DNA of 40,797 nucleotides from Thalassoglobus neptunius (GTDB taxonomy: Bacteria > Planctomycetota > Planctomycetia > Planctomycetales > Planctomycetaceae): assembly GCF_007859735.1 (NCBI RefSeq), contig NZ_SIHI01000030.1, positions 1 through 40,797 of the forward strand, in the 5' to 3' direction. The notes beneath the pieces are model-generated. The model worked only from the letters and a program-made list of their open reading frames with translations. It was not told where the DNA came from and made no database searches. Both the position numbers and the translations under genes were made by a program. This document shows, in pieces, positions 16,684-25,760 of the stretch. How positions within the stretch are numbered: the first letter of the stretch is position 1; each line of letters opens with the position of its first letter.

Positions 16684-17119
16684 GATGAAATGTTCTCACT
16701 GATCTAAAATGAGGATCTGGAGCATGTGGTTTTGAATTCAAAACTCAGGCATCCGATCACAATGTTTCAACGAATCACTGTGCTTTCACAACTGTGCTCT
16801 TAACAGTTGCACTCGATGATCTCGAATCCGGCTCGCGCCCGCAATGAACGTTCAGCCGTTGCGTGTGACGTCTCCTATTGTGTGATTGCGTGCCGGGAAA
16901 TCAACGACAATTTTTATTGCGTTTCGGGATCTCGGGATTCAATCACGGACAGGATGAATCGGCAACTCACGGCGGATTCTCTTGACGGCTTCCGGGACAA
17001 CTGATGCCGAGGGTGTGAATCCGTCGGCGAAAAGAATATCTTCGCATTGAAATTTCATTCGACTGACGATTCCGCTCGTTCCTCTTTTCAACAACTGGGT
17101 TCTCACCTGAGGTCGATTT
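16684..17119. promoter_or_regulatory. Divergent intergenic region without clear motifs
   Basis: 436 bases between the minus-strand redoxin gene and the plus-strand serine hydrolase. Promoters for both should be here but none is convincing. A TGAGGT at 17108-17113 is the ribosome binding site of the serine hydrolase. Small open frames on the plus strand are not supported. Confidence 0.4.
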
Positions 17120-18259
17120 ATGTTCAGAGTTTATTCCGATCGAGCGAACTGGGGCAAATGCCTGAAGCTTGTGGTCGTTGCAATCTGTGTCTCTTCGATC
17201 GCGAGTTTTAGCGTGGTCAGTATGGCGGAAGACCAGGCTCCGGGAACTTCTTTGCCGAAAAGCACTCCGGAATCTCAGGGGGTCTCTTCGAAGGGATTGC
17301 TGGAATTCATTGAGACGGCCGACCGGGAAGTTGACTCGATGCACAGCTTCATGCTCGTCCGCAACGGCTACGTTGTCGCAGAAGCATGGTGGGAGCCGGA
17401 ATCACCTCAAAAGCCACACATTCTGTGGTCACTCAGCAAGAGTTTCACATCGACGGCGATCGGACTTGCGGTCGAGGAAGGAAAGTTGTCCATCAATGAT
17501 CCCGTGCTCGATTACTTTCCGGAATCATCACCTGAGGATGTCTCTTCCAATTTGAAAGCGATGCGGATTCGAGACCTTCTGACGATGACGACCGGTCATC
17601 AGGATGAAGTGAACCTTCGCAATGAATCTGACTGGATCAAAGCATTTCTCGCCCATCCTGTTCCTCATAAGCCCGGAACCCACTTTCGATACAACACACC
17701 CGCGACGTTTATGTTGTCCGCCATTCTGCAGAAGGTGACTGGAGAGACAGTCGTTGAATATCTTGGTCCCCGATTGTTTGAGCCTCTCGGAATTCAATTC
17801 CCGCAATGGGATGCAAATCCTCAAGGCATTTCCATCGGAGGTTACGGGCTGTACCTGCGGACGGAAGACATTGCCAAGTTCGGACAACTCTATCTTCAGC
17901 GGGGAAAATGGAACGGCGAACAATTGATTCCGGAGGAGTGGATCGCGGAAGCAACTTCGAAGCAGGTTTCCAACGGAAGCAATCCTTCAAGCGACTGGGA
18001 TCAGGGATACGGATTTCAGTTCTGGAGATGTCGACACGATGCCTTTCGAGGCGATGGAAAAGATGGTCAGTTTTGCATTGTCATTCCGGAGTACAACGCC
18101 GCCGTTGCCATCACCGCCAACACTCGCAACATGCAGTCCGAACTCAACATCGTGTGGGACAAGCTTCTGCCTGCGTTGTCGAATTCTCCACTGGCTGCCG
18201 ATGAAGCAGCACTCAAGAACCTCAACGAAGCCATCTCTAATCTGAAAGCGAGCCGATAA
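17120..18259 (+). CDS. Exported serine hydrolase, beta-lactamase/nylon-dimer hydrolase family
   Basis: A 379-residue protein of the class C beta-lactamase-like superfamily. It has a hydrophobic signal segment (residues 15-36). The active-site S-x-x-K is S104-L-S-K107 in LWSLSKSFTSTAIG, followed by GLAVEEGKLS and DPVLDYFPE, a stretch typical of the 6-aminohexanoate-dimer hydrolase-like group. A second motif, YNT at 191-193, stands where Y-x-N is expected. Such enzymes hydrolyse amides or esters, and no substrate can be assigned. The protein is probably periplasmic. ATG at 17120 has TGAGGT six bases upstream. The transcript ends at the terminator at 18291-18323. Confidence 0.87.
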   Translation: MFRVYSDRANWGKCLKLVVVAICVSSIASFSVVSMAEDQAPGTSLPKSTPESQGVSSKGLLEFIETADREVDSMHSFMLVRNGYVVAEAWWEPESPQKPHILWSLSKSFTSTAIGLAVEEGKLSINDPVLDYFPESSPEDVSSNLKAMRIRDLLTMTTGHQDEVNLRNESDWIKAFLAHPVPHKPGTHFRYNTPATFMLSAILQKVTGETVVEYLGPRLFEPLGIQFPQWDANPQGISIGGYGLYLRTEDIAKFGQLYLQRGKWNGEQLIPEEWIAEATSKQVSNGSNPSSDWDQGYGFQFWRCRHDAFRGDGKDGQFCIVIPEYNAAVAITANTRNMQSELNIVWDKLLPALSNSPLAADEAALKNLNEAISNLKASR

Positions 18260-18290
18260 AACTGCTGGCCCTTGTAAGAGGGAACCAAAG

Positions 18291-18323
18291 GCCGAGTGTC
18301 GCGTGACGCTCGGCTTGTTTTCC
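18291..18323 (+). terminator. Rho-independent terminator of the serine hydrolase gene
   Basis: GCCGAGTGTC (18291-18300) pairs with GACGCTCGGC (18305-18314), ten pairs with one wobble, around the four-base loop GCGT, followed by TTGTTTTCC. It lies 31 bases after the stop codon. Confidence 0.85.
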
Positions 18324-18446
18324 TGATACTGTTGATTTTTGACGTGTGGATATTCTTTAGTTCTTTGCGGAAGATTCATAAACGGGACCTAGACTGATCG
18401 AATTGCGTTTCCAATCTCGAAGCAAATTCGATCGACGAGCCACAAA

Positions 18447-19106
18447 ATGAATCAAGAGGGTTCCGAGCAACCAGAACCAAAACGCCGAAAGAAGCGGAAG
18501 AAAAAGAAGCGATCGAGGAAACAAGCTGGCACGTTCGAACTGATCGTCGCAGATTTCTTCGCCAAGTTTTCGTTCCTGCTCAAACCTCTGGCAGTAGCTG
18601 CCTTCGCAGCCCTTTTCATCTTTTGTATTATGCTCGTGATGCAAGTCGGGTTTCAGCCGTTCGCATGGCGAAGCCAAGTCCAGTACGAAGGCCGCACGAC
18701 TCGCAAGTGGCTGGAGTTGGAACGAGAAGGAAAAGCACGCAAAGCCGAAGTGCTCTTCGACGGAAAACGCTACATCTCGCCGGACAGGGTGATCGGACTC
18801 GACTGGGAAGCTGTTCCCGACATTTTTGAAGGAATCACCGATGATCGGACGCGAACGCTATCGCTGGCCATTCTTAAAATCTACAAGACCGCGCCGGGGA
18901 CGCCGGTGACTTCTGACTTGTTGAACGGGTACGAAAGTGAAGATCCTCGCGTTCGACTTTGGGCTGTCAAGCTCTCGGAGCGGATCGAAGATCCTTCGGA
19001 CATTTCACGAGCGACCTCGCGACTTGAGGGCTTGAAAGATGATCCCGACGAAGAGGTCCAACTGGCCGTTGACGAGACGCTTCAGATTCTATCTGCGAAA
19101 ACGTAG
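18447..19106 (+). CDS. Membrane protein of unknown function with basic N-terminus
   Basis: A 219-residue protein. The N-terminus is strongly basic (a run of Lys and Arg at about residues 12-26), then one hydrophobic segment at about residues 47-68 (LAVAAFAALFIFCIMLVMQVG). The remaining 150 residues would lie on the other side of the membrane by the positive-inside rule and end in helices (VRLWAVKLSERI, PDEEVQLAVDETLQIL) resembling HEAT repeats. I do not recognise the family. The stop codon (TAG, 19104-19106) directly abuts the stop codon of the convergent GH32 gene, with no base between. Confidence 0.65.
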   Translation: MNQEGSEQPEPKRRKKRKKKKRSRKQAGTFELIVADFFAKFSFLLKPLAVAAFAALFIFCIMLVMQVGFQPFAWRSQVQYEGRTTRKWLELEREGKARKAEVLFDGKRYISPDRVIGLDWEAVPDIFEGITDDRTRTLSLAILKIYKTAPGTPVTSDLLNGYESEDPRVRLWAVKLSERIEDPSDISRATSRLEGLKDDPDEEVQLAVDETLQILSAKT

Positions 19107-21170
19107 TCACTCTTCGCGGTCGATTGACGACTGCCGAACGGAGCCTGAGCGTTTTTGCTCTTCAGTATTGTGCCAGATGGAATTCAGTTCCCAAACCTGG
19201 AGTGACACGAGGCGTGTTGCTCCGTCTTTGGAATAGAGAGTGACTCCGTCACTTGCCTCGCTGGGAAAGATTCGATCAGTAATCGTGATTGCACCATTGT
19301 TCGCGAAAACTTCGACCGAGGATGTGTCGACGAAGATGTGGAGTTGAACGCGGCCGTTCTTGACCGAGAGAGGAGCAGCGTGCCGACCGGGGAACGCGAG
19401 ATGAAAGTTCACGTCTCCGCTGACTGTTCGATCCACAAAGACTTCTGATGATCCTGGACGAACTCCGATCACGGTGCGTTCATCTGGCCCTTCGCAAACG
19501 CGAAGTCCAAACTCTTCAGCATCGCTGACTTCGAATTCTGCGATGATTTCCAGCTGTCGGCTGTTGAGGGAGCCGAGCGGAACAGCTTGATTCCCGTCGA
19601 TTCGAACGTCAGTCAACTCAAGCTCTTGCCCGCGGAGTTTCTGGAGTTCTCGCACTGGACGCTGAATGAGTCGCAGGGAGCCATCGACTTCGCGAAGTGA
19701 AAGGGCACGTGGGATCGACATGCTGCTTCGCCAGGGGCTCGTCGGAACGAGGGCTGTTTCCCAGTTGTTCATCCAGCCGATCCAGATTCTCCGGCCGTCT
19801 TCCTCAGGAATATTGTCCCACGAGATCGGAGCATAAAAGTCTCTTCCATAGTCCACCCATTGCGAATCTTGCGTGTCCGCATGGAACGTTGTGCCGTCGA
19901 ATTCTCCGATGAAGTATTCGCCTCCCGATCCTCCCGCGATCGATCCACCTCCGATGTCTGCTTCCAGAATCCAGCGTGTCTCGCCGTCGCTGCCTTCAAT
20001 CGGAAGTTCAAACACGTCCGGGCATTCCCAGTTGGGTTTGGTGTCGACGCCAGCGGGACCGAATTCGCTCAGCAAGGTCCAGTCTTTCAGATTGGGAGAT
20101 CCGTAGAACTGAATAATCTTCTTGGCAGCTAAGGAAACGACCATGATCCAGCGCTTGCTGGGAGTGTGCCAGAAAACCTTCGGGTCTCTGAAATGTGCTT
20201 CGTCGAGATCAAGAACAGGGTTCTCAGAATACTTGGTCCAGTGGCGTCCGTTGTCGAGGCTGTATGCGAGATCCTGTGTCTGTTTGCCGTGACCATTGCC
20301 GGTATAAATGGCAACCATCGGCGGGTTTTCGAGCGTTCCAAATCCGCTGGTGTTTTTGGAATCGACAACCGCACTGCCGGAGAAAATCATCGTCCCGTAT
20401 TCTTCGTGGAGTGCGATCGGAAGATGTTCCCAATGACATAAGTCGCGACTGACAGCATGTCCCCAACTCATGTGGCCCCACTTATTTCCGTGGGGATTGT
20501 GCTGATAGAACAAGTGGTATTCGCCATCATGATAGACGAGCCCGTTCGGGTCGTTCATCCAGTTGAGTTCGGGAGTGAAGTGAAACTGCGGACGGAATTG
20601 CTCGCGGTAATACCACGGTGAGCGGCGGTATTTGTCGATTCGAACTTGACCGGGATTGATCCGTGGTTGACTGGTCAACAGGACGTGATCGAGATTGATG
20701 TGTCCCCAGTCTCCGACCGCTTGATCGAAGATGCGAAGCTTCGCTTTTTTCCCGTTCAATTCTTCGACATCCCAGGTTTTCCACTCCATGACTCCCGAAT
20801 GATTTCCCGTTGCGGAACGGACAGCTTCACCATCAACGATGAGTTCCGCGCCGGTTTTCCCCGGATGTCTTCCTCCTGAAATCAGGAACACGATGAACTG
20901 GTCGGAGATGACGAATTCTGGAGAGATCAACTCCCCATGAGCTGGGTCTTCTCCGTGAAACGAGTTGAGAAATCGCCGACCTTTGTAGCCTTCAACGCTG
21001 AGAGATTCGCCATCGACGGGTTTTTCCCCGAACGCGGTCCCGAGAACGGTCCAACCGTTGAAGTGGTCTTCTTCGAAGTCAAACAGGGGTCTGTCAGCAG
21101 ACAGCGCCGATTGGCAACAAGTGATCAGAAGAAAGAGTGCGGGAGCGAGCAAACTCAGAAGCGATCTCAT
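19107..21170 (-). CDS. Exported GH32 fructan hydrolase (levanase/inulinase-like)
   Basis: A 687-residue secreted glycoside hydrolase of family 32, which cuts fructose polymers or sucrose. The N-terminal signal is hydrophobic with an ITCC stretch and ALSA cleavage site; a lipid anchor is possible. Residues 28-168 form an extra beta-sandwich domain. The catalytic beta-propeller starts near 190: WMNDPNG (204-210) with the nucleophile Asp207, FRDPKVFWH, and the acid/base WECPDVF. A C-terminal beta-sandwich with FVDTSSVEVFANNG closes the protein, as in the family. ATG at 21170 is preferred; an upstream frame of 21 residues (start 21233) has no signal-like properties. No transporter or fructokinase gene is nearby. 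Confidence 0.93.
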   Translation of the reverse strand: MRSLLSLLAPALFLLITCCQSALSADRPLFDFEEDHFNGWTVLGTAFGEKPVDGESLSVEGYKGRRFLNSFHGEDPAHGELISPEFVISDQFIVFLISGGRHPGKTGAELIVDGEAVRSATGNHSGVMEWKTWDVEELNGKKAKLRIFDQAVGDWGHINLDHVLLTSQPRINPGQVRIDKYRRSPWYYREQFRPQFHFTPELNWMNDPNGLVYHDGEYHLFYQHNPHGNKWGHMSWGHAVSRDLCHWEHLPIALHEEYGTMIFSGSAVVDSKNTSGFGTLENPPMVAIYTGNGHGKQTQDLAYSLDNGRHWTKYSENPVLDLDEAHFRDPKVFWHTPSKRWIMVVSLAAKKIIQFYGSPNLKDWTLLSEFGPAGVDTKPNWECPDVFELPIEGSDGETRWILEADIGGGSIAGGSGGEYFIGEFDGTTFHADTQDSQWVDYGRDFYAPISWDNIPEEDGRRIWIGWMNNWETALVPTSPWRSSMSIPRALSLREVDGSLRLIQRPVRELQKLRGQELELTDVRIDGNQAVPLGSLNSRQLEIIAEFEVSDAEEFGLRVCEGPDERTVIGVRPGSSEVFVDRTVSGDVNFHLAFPGRHAAPLSVKNGRVQLHIFVDTSSVEVFANNGAITITDRIFPSEASDGVTLYSKDGATRLVSLQVWELNSIWHNTEEQKRSGSVRQSSIDREE

Positions 21171-21677
21171 TCGGCAAGGTTCCTGCAAAGCTGTTGTGAC
21201 ACGAATGACTCGAGACGAAGTCGTCATTGTCAATCGTCTGAAACGTATCAGTTCATGGGAGAGACGTCACTCGTTCCGGGCCGAAATCATGGAAGGGATT
21301 GATCTGAGACGGGAAAAGCCTTCTCGCAAGAAAAGGTGACAACCAATCGCAGTCGCAACGACCTGGGAAGTCTATCTGGGATTCTCAAGCACGGACCCCG
21401 CGTTTTTCGATGATGACTGAGAACTTCGTTCAGCGGCAAACAACTTCGGTTAGCACGATTGGGATATCGACTGTGCTGGAGGCGGGCTCGTGTCTTCGTC
21501 GCTGGTTGCGAACGATTTGTCTGGGATGTATTCTTCGAGTCGAAACTGTACCGATAAAGATCGAGTGAAAACCACTCATCACATTCTTCGGGCAATGTCG
21601 TCAAAGAACGATTTTGTTCCGAATTGCGAAATTGTTCTGATCGGGTTTGTGACTGTATTTGGATAAAGGGAGACGAA
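21171..21677. promoter_or_regulatory. Divergent region between GH32 and oxidoreductase genes
   Basis: 507 bases. It should hold promoters for both flanking genes. A ribosome binding site AAAGGG is at 21665-21670, before the oxidoreductase. I see no palindromic operator, repeat or convincing small gene. Confidence 0.4.
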
Positions 21678-22877
21678 ATGGACCACATCAATGGTTCGCT
21701 GGGGCGAAAACTGAACATGGCGCTCGTTGGTGGAGGACAGGGGTCTTTCATCGGACGTGTTCACAACGTGGCAGCCATTCTCGACAACCGTGCTCAACTC
21801 GTCGCAGGTGCGCTTTCGTCGAATCCTGAGCGAGCCAAGGCATCGGCTCCGTTCTACGATATTGATCCATCTCGTGCGTACAGTTCTTACACGGAGTTGG
21901 TCGATACGGAAGCTGGACTCCCTGATGGAGAACGTGTCGATTTCGTCACTGTCGCAACGCCGAATCACACCCACTTCGAAATCGCGAAAGCAGCGGTCGA
22001 AAAGGGATTCAATGTGGTTTGCGATAAGCCGATGACGTTTGACCTCGATCAGGCGGAGGAACTCGTCAAACTGGTCGAGAAGTCGGGTGTTGTCTTCGCT
22101 TTGACCCACAATTACACGGGTTATCCGCTCGTTCGACAGGCTCGGGAAATGATTCTCGCCGGAGAACTCGGAGAGATTCAGGCGATCCGCAGCAACTACA
22201 TTCAAGGATGGTTGCGAACACGTCTCGAAGCCGAAGATCAGAAGCAGGCATCTTGGCGGTCAGACCCTGCCAAGTCGGGTGCAGCTGGTGGTTTCGGGGA
22301 CATCGGAACCCATGCTTACAACCTCGCAAGATATATGACCGGATTGCTTCCGGAAGAGGTGTCGTGTCACTTGAAGTCGTTCGAAGAAGGACGAGTTCTC
22401 GATGACTACGGACACGCCGTGATTCGTATGGAGAATGGTGGACTCGGCACTGTGACCGCCAGCCAGATTTCACACGGCCGTGAGAACGATCTGTTCATCG
22501 AAATCGACGGAACCAAAGGCGCCCTGTCGTGGCGACAGGAAGACCCGAATCAGATGATGGTTCGCCGCAACGGGGAACCATGGCAGATTTACACTCGCAA
22601 CCCGAATGCTCCTTTCATCGGAGAACTCGCGGCGGCATCATGTCGTCTTCCCGGCGGGCATCCTGAAGCCTTCTTTGAAGCCTTCGCCAATGTCTATCGC
22701 TTCGCTTATGACAATATGATCAAGCGGGCTGCCGGAGAATCTTTCGAAACAAAGGATACCATTTATCCCAACGTCTATGACGGTGTGGAGGGAATGTATT
22801 TCATTCAACAATGTGTCCAAAGTAGTAAAGAGAACGGGGCCTGGTTGCCGCTGAAGCATCCGCTCGCTCGACGTTAA
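21678..22877 (+). CDS. Gfo/Idh/MocA family oxidoreductase
   Basis: A second member of the NAD(P)-dependent sugar oxidoreductase superfamily, 399 residues, distinct from the one at 9334-10452. It begins MDHINGSLGRKLNMALVGGG, the Rossmann glycine motif being GGGQGSFIG. The catalytic motif is CDKPM rather than the usual EKP, still with the lysine, and the C-terminal domain has a FGDIGTHAYNLA stretch that fits the GxHxxDL region. ATG at 21678 has AAAGGG upstream; the frame extends 18 residues earlier without homology. It is divergent from the GH32 gene and could share its regulator, but a common pathway is only a guess. Cytoplasmic. Confidence 0.87.
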   Translation: MDHINGSLGRKLNMALVGGGQGSFIGRVHNVAAILDNRAQLVAGALSSNPERAKASAPFYDIDPSRAYSSYTELVDTEAGLPDGERVDFVTVATPNHTHFEIAKAAVEKGFNVVCDKPMTFDLDQAEELVKLVEKSGVVFALTHNYTGYPLVRQAREMILAGELGEIQAIRSNYIQGWLRTRLEAEDQKQASWRSDPAKSGAAGGFGDIGTHAYNLARYMTGLLPEEVSCHLKSFEEGRVLDDYGHAVIRMENGGLGTVTASQISHGRENDLFIEIDGTKGALSWRQEDPNQMMVRRNGEPWQIYTRNPNAPFIGELAAASCRLPGGHPEAFFEAFANVYRFAYDNMIKRAAGESFETKDTIYPNVYDGVEGMYFIQQCVQSSKENGAWLPLKHPLARR

Positions 22878-22905
22878 TTCGTCGAACTCTTTGTCAGGAA
22901 TCGCA

Positions 22906-22938
22906 CGGTTTGGTTCAGCGACTCGTTGAACCAAACCG
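22906..22938 (+). terminator. Perfect 12-base stem after the oxidoreductase gene
   Basis: CGGTTTGGTTCA (22906-22917) pairs exactly with TGAACCAAACCG (22927-22938) around the 9-base loop GCGACTCGT. It begins 29 bases after the stop codon. No T-run follows, so it may be an mRNA-stabilising stem, a factor-dependent end, or a protein binding palindrome. Confidence 0.5.
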
Positions 22939-23017
22939 ACTCGGCGAGTTGTCGGGAACGAGCAACGTGCTCAACTAATGGATTGAAAGTCAACGCCTCA
23001 GGTGAAGGAGAAAAACC

Positions 23018-23362
23018 ATGGCCGAGTCCACTCAAACGTCCTCCGAGCAGTCTTCGTCGTCAGAGACTGGGCAGCAGCAGGTTCGCATTGAACTCGATGA
23101 CACAAACGTTGAAGCGCTCTACGCAAATCTGTGTCGTGTTTCGAGCACCCCGGAAGAAGTGATTCTCGATTTGGCCGTCAATCCGAATCCGATGGCGACT
23201 GGCAGCCAGAAGCTGAAAGTGACTCAGCGAGTGATTCTCAATCACTACACAGCCAAGCGGCTCGCTGCTTTGCTCTCAGCGACAGTTCAACGACACGAAC
23301 AAGCCTTCGGTCGCCTCGAAGTTGACGTGAGAAAACGGCTCGTTTCCGCAGAGACAACTTAA
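23018..23362 (+). CDS. DUF3467 protein
   Basis: A small 114-residue protein. After a Ser/Gln/Thr-rich leader of about 20 residues comes a single domain matching DUF3467: [31 protein letters not shown], and a long C-terminal helix ([23 protein letters not shown]). DUF3467 is a family of unknown function in bacteria. ATG at 23018 has GAAGGAG upstream (about 23001-23007). It precedes a larger gene with two diverged copies of the same domain, 121 bases away; together they look like a paired unit. No signal peptide, so probably cytoplasmic. Confidence 0.8.
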   Translation: MAESTQTSSEQSSSSETGQQQVRIELDDTNVEALYANLCRVSSTPEEVILDLAVNPNPMATGSQKLKVTQRVILNHYTAKRLAALLSATVQRHEQAFGRLEVDVRKRLVSAETT

Positions 23363-23483
23363 GCTCGACGACACTTCCGGAACGGTTCAGAGTGTCCGCC
23401 CGAGACAACAGAACACATCGTGGTGGTTCTCGGAACCGTTCAGTCGGAATTCCGAAGAAGTCGTGAAATGAAGAGGTCATCCT

Positions 23484-24251
23484 ATGGATGCCAATGGAGG
23501 GTCTCCTCCAGATGATGAGGAGTCAGAACGAGATCGATCGGGTGAAAAGGATTCCGGCAGGGATTCTCGCGATCCTCTTCCCGACCCAGCTTCTTTTCCC
23601 CAGCCGATACAAGCTCAGGTTCAGCATCAGAATTTGAGTGCGCGTGTTCCCGGTCGGGTGGGGGAAGGAGTCTTCGCGAATGGAGTCATGGTTCTGACGG
23701 GGCAGACCGAAGTTGTTCTCGATTTCGTTCTGAGGATGGGAGAACAACAGCGAATTGTTTCGCGATGTGTGCTTCCCTATCTCGTCGCACGTCAGTTCTT
23801 AATGGCCCTTCAAAGCAACGTCGACAACTACGAACAACGTTTCGGACCACTCCCGCAACTTCCTGTTCCCAAACCGGAAGCGTCAACAGGTCCCGTGTCT
23901 GAAGAAAGAGAGTCAGGCGGCTCTCCAGCAGGCGACGCCGGCAATCCTCATCATTCTGGGTTCGGAAACTTGGGGCATCCGGAAAACAGAGATCGGAGTC
24001 CCGCTGTCCCGCGAGTTGAAGATGTCTACGATGAATTGAAGGCGGATGATCAAATCTATGCTGGGCACTATGCCAATGCTGTGTTGATCCGGCACACCGG
24101 AACAGAATTCTGCCTTGATTTCATTACCAACTTGTTTCCGCGCTCAACCGTGACATCTCGCGTTTTTCTCGCTGCGCCTCACATTCGTCCTCTCGTGGGA
24201 TCCTTACAGCGAGCTCTTCAACTTCCGGGAAGCAGCGATGAGATGACATAA
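23484..24251 (+). CDS. Protein with two DUF3467 domains
   Basis: A 255-residue protein. A low-complexity, charged leader (1-47) precedes a first DUF3467 domain (about 53-120: EGVFANGVMVL, TEVVLDFV, RIVSRCVLP, ending NVDNYEQRFG). A disordered linker rich in Pro, Gly, Ser and Glu (125-175) leads to a second copy (about 181-246: DQIYAGHYANAVLI, TEFCLDFI, TVTSRVFL, ending SLQRALQ). The two copies share the pattern (F/Y)AN-x-V, TE-x2-LDF and (V/I)(T/V)SR(V/C). Family members are normally single-domain. Function is unknown. It lies between the small DUF3467 gene and trkA on the same strand, with gaps of 121 and 104 bases. Confidence 0.78.
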   Translation: MDANGGSPPDDEESERDRSGEKDSGRDSRDPLPDPASFPQPIQAQVQHQNLSARVPGRVGEGVFANGVMVLTGQTEVVLDFVLRMGEQQRIVSRCVLPYLVARQFLMALQSNVDNYEQRFGPLPQLPVPKPEASTGPVSEERESGGSPAGDAGNPHHSGFGNLGHPENRDRSPAVPRVEDVYDELKADDQIYAGHYANAVLIRHTGTEFCLDFITNLFPRSTVTSRVFLAAPHIRPLVGSLQRALQLPGSSDEMT

Positions 24252-24355
24252 TGTCTCGATGGATAAGTTTGAGTATTCGTCTTCAAATGTGCTTGGGACC
24301 GCGCCGGGAGCTTGCTCAGCGAAGATTGTGGAACTTTGACGACAAGTGACAACCT

Positions 24356-25711
24356 ATGCACGCTGTGATTCTTGGTGCCGGAACGGTCGGAAGATCGATT
24401 GCAGATTTGCTTGTTCAGCAGGATGTGAATGTTTGCATCGTCGATGAACAGCGCGATGTGCTGAATCGTGTCGAAGAACAGCTGGATGTTCAAACGGTTC
24501 TCGGATCTGCGTGCGAGTCGATTCCACTGTTTCAGGCTGGAGTCCAGAACGCTGAGATTTGCCTGGCGGTGACCAGTCGCGACGAGGTGAATCTCGTCGG
24601 GGCGAGCTTATCCAAAGTGATGGGCGCGAAAACAACGGTCGCCCGCGTTTTCAATCCTGCTTACCGCGATTTCAGTACTTTCGACTATCAACGGCATTTC
24701 GGGATCGATCGGCTTCTCAGCCTCGAAAAGTTAACTGCTCTGGAACTCGCGAAAGGTCTCCGTGCTCCGGGCCTGTTTGCTGTCGAAAGTTTCGCGCGGG
24801 GCGGAGTGGAGGTGCTGGAGGTCGGAGTCGACCAACGTTCGGACGCCGTTGGAAGGTCCATTCGGGATTTAAATCTCCCAGCGACAGTCCGCATCGGTTT
24901 GCTTGTCGGGAACAAGGGGCCGTCAGTTCCGACAGCGGATGAAGTCATCCAGCCGAGTGATCGAGTGACGCTAATCGGAAAGTCGACGGCGCTGGAAGAT
25001 GTGAAGAGTCTCTTTGAGGCGAAGTCTCACCGGACGATGTCAGTGATTATCGCGGGAGGCGGAGAAATTGGTTTCCACCTCGCGAAGATTCTCGACAGTC
25101 GACGCTATCGGGTTGTGGTCCTTGAAGCTGATCCCGAACGATGTCAGTTGTTGGGAAGCCGACTGGAGTCCGTGACCGTTCTCGCGGGTGATGCCACCAA
25201 TCAAAAGGAACTCGAGGAAGCACGAGTCAGTTCCGTGGATGTTTTCGTCGCTGCGATGGGACGAGACGAAGACAACATAATCTGCGGTGCTGAAGCGAAG
25301 GAACTGGGAGCGTCCCGAATCATCAGCATTGTTCGTCGACCAGACTATGTGAATGTGCTGGAGAAAATTGGAATTGATCTCGCCGTCAGTCCGCGAGAAG
25401 TGATGGCCGGTGAGATCGTCGGAATGATCCAAACTGGGCCAATTGCCCGGCAAAGCTCGCTCGCTGGCGGAGCGGCTCAGGTCTGGGAAGTCGAAGTCCG
25501 AGAAGGAGCACCTTGTACCGCGGGGGCACTTCGCGACTTGCAGATCAAAGATTGTCTGATTGCAGCCATTGTTCGCGAGGAATACGTCGAAGTGGCCTCC
25601 GGCGATGACCAACTACGGGTCGGCGACTCGGTCGTTGTGATCGTTCAGAAAGGTCAGGAGTCCGCAGCGCTGAAGTGGTTTGGGGCGAATGGTCAGGGCT
25701 CGCGAGGCTGA
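24356..25711 (+). CDS. trkA: Trk potassium uptake regulator TrkA
   Basis: TrkA is the cytoplasmic NAD(H)-binding gating subunit of Trk/Ktr potassium transporters. The 451 residues hold two RCK units, as in canonical TrkA: an N-lobe starting MHAVILGAGTVGRSIADLL, its C-lobe ending near residue 220, then a second Rossmann motif SVIIAGGGEIGFHLAKIL and a second C-lobe. VFVAAMGRDEDNI and SIVRRPDYVNVLEKIG are typical. ATG at 24356 is close to the Rossmann strand, as in homologues. No trkH membrane subunit lies in the window. The gap to the convergent DUF1992 gene is only 49 bases and has no terminator. Confidence 0.93.
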   Translation: MHAVILGAGTVGRSIADLLVQQDVNVCIVDEQRDVLNRVEEQLDVQTVLGSACESIPLFQAGVQNAEICLAVTSRDEVNLVGASLSKVMGAKTTVARVFNPAYRDFSTFDYQRHFGIDRLLSLEKLTALELAKGLRAPGLFAVESFARGGVEVLEVGVDQRSDAVGRSIRDLNLPATVRIGLLVGNKGPSVPTADEVIQPSDRVTLIGKSTALEDVKSLFEAKSHRTMSVIIAGGGEIGFHLAKILDSRRYRVVVLEADPERCQLLGSRLESVTVLAGDATNQKELEEARVSSVDVFVAAMGRDEDNIICGAEAKELGASRIISIVRRPDYVNVLEKIGIDLAVSPREVMAGEIVGMIQTGPIARQSSLAGGAAQVWEVEVREGAPCTAGALRDLQIKDCLIAAIVREEYVEVASGDDQLRVGDSVVVIVQKGQESAALKWFGANGQGSRG

Positions 25712-25760
25712 ACGGTCTCGAGGTCTCTCTGTTGTTCAATCAACGATAAACGAACGTTCG

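Noticed and set aside
16807-17004. 65-codon frame in the divergent spacer before the serine hydrolase
   Set aside because: No ribosome binding site, no domain, and position in a promoter region.
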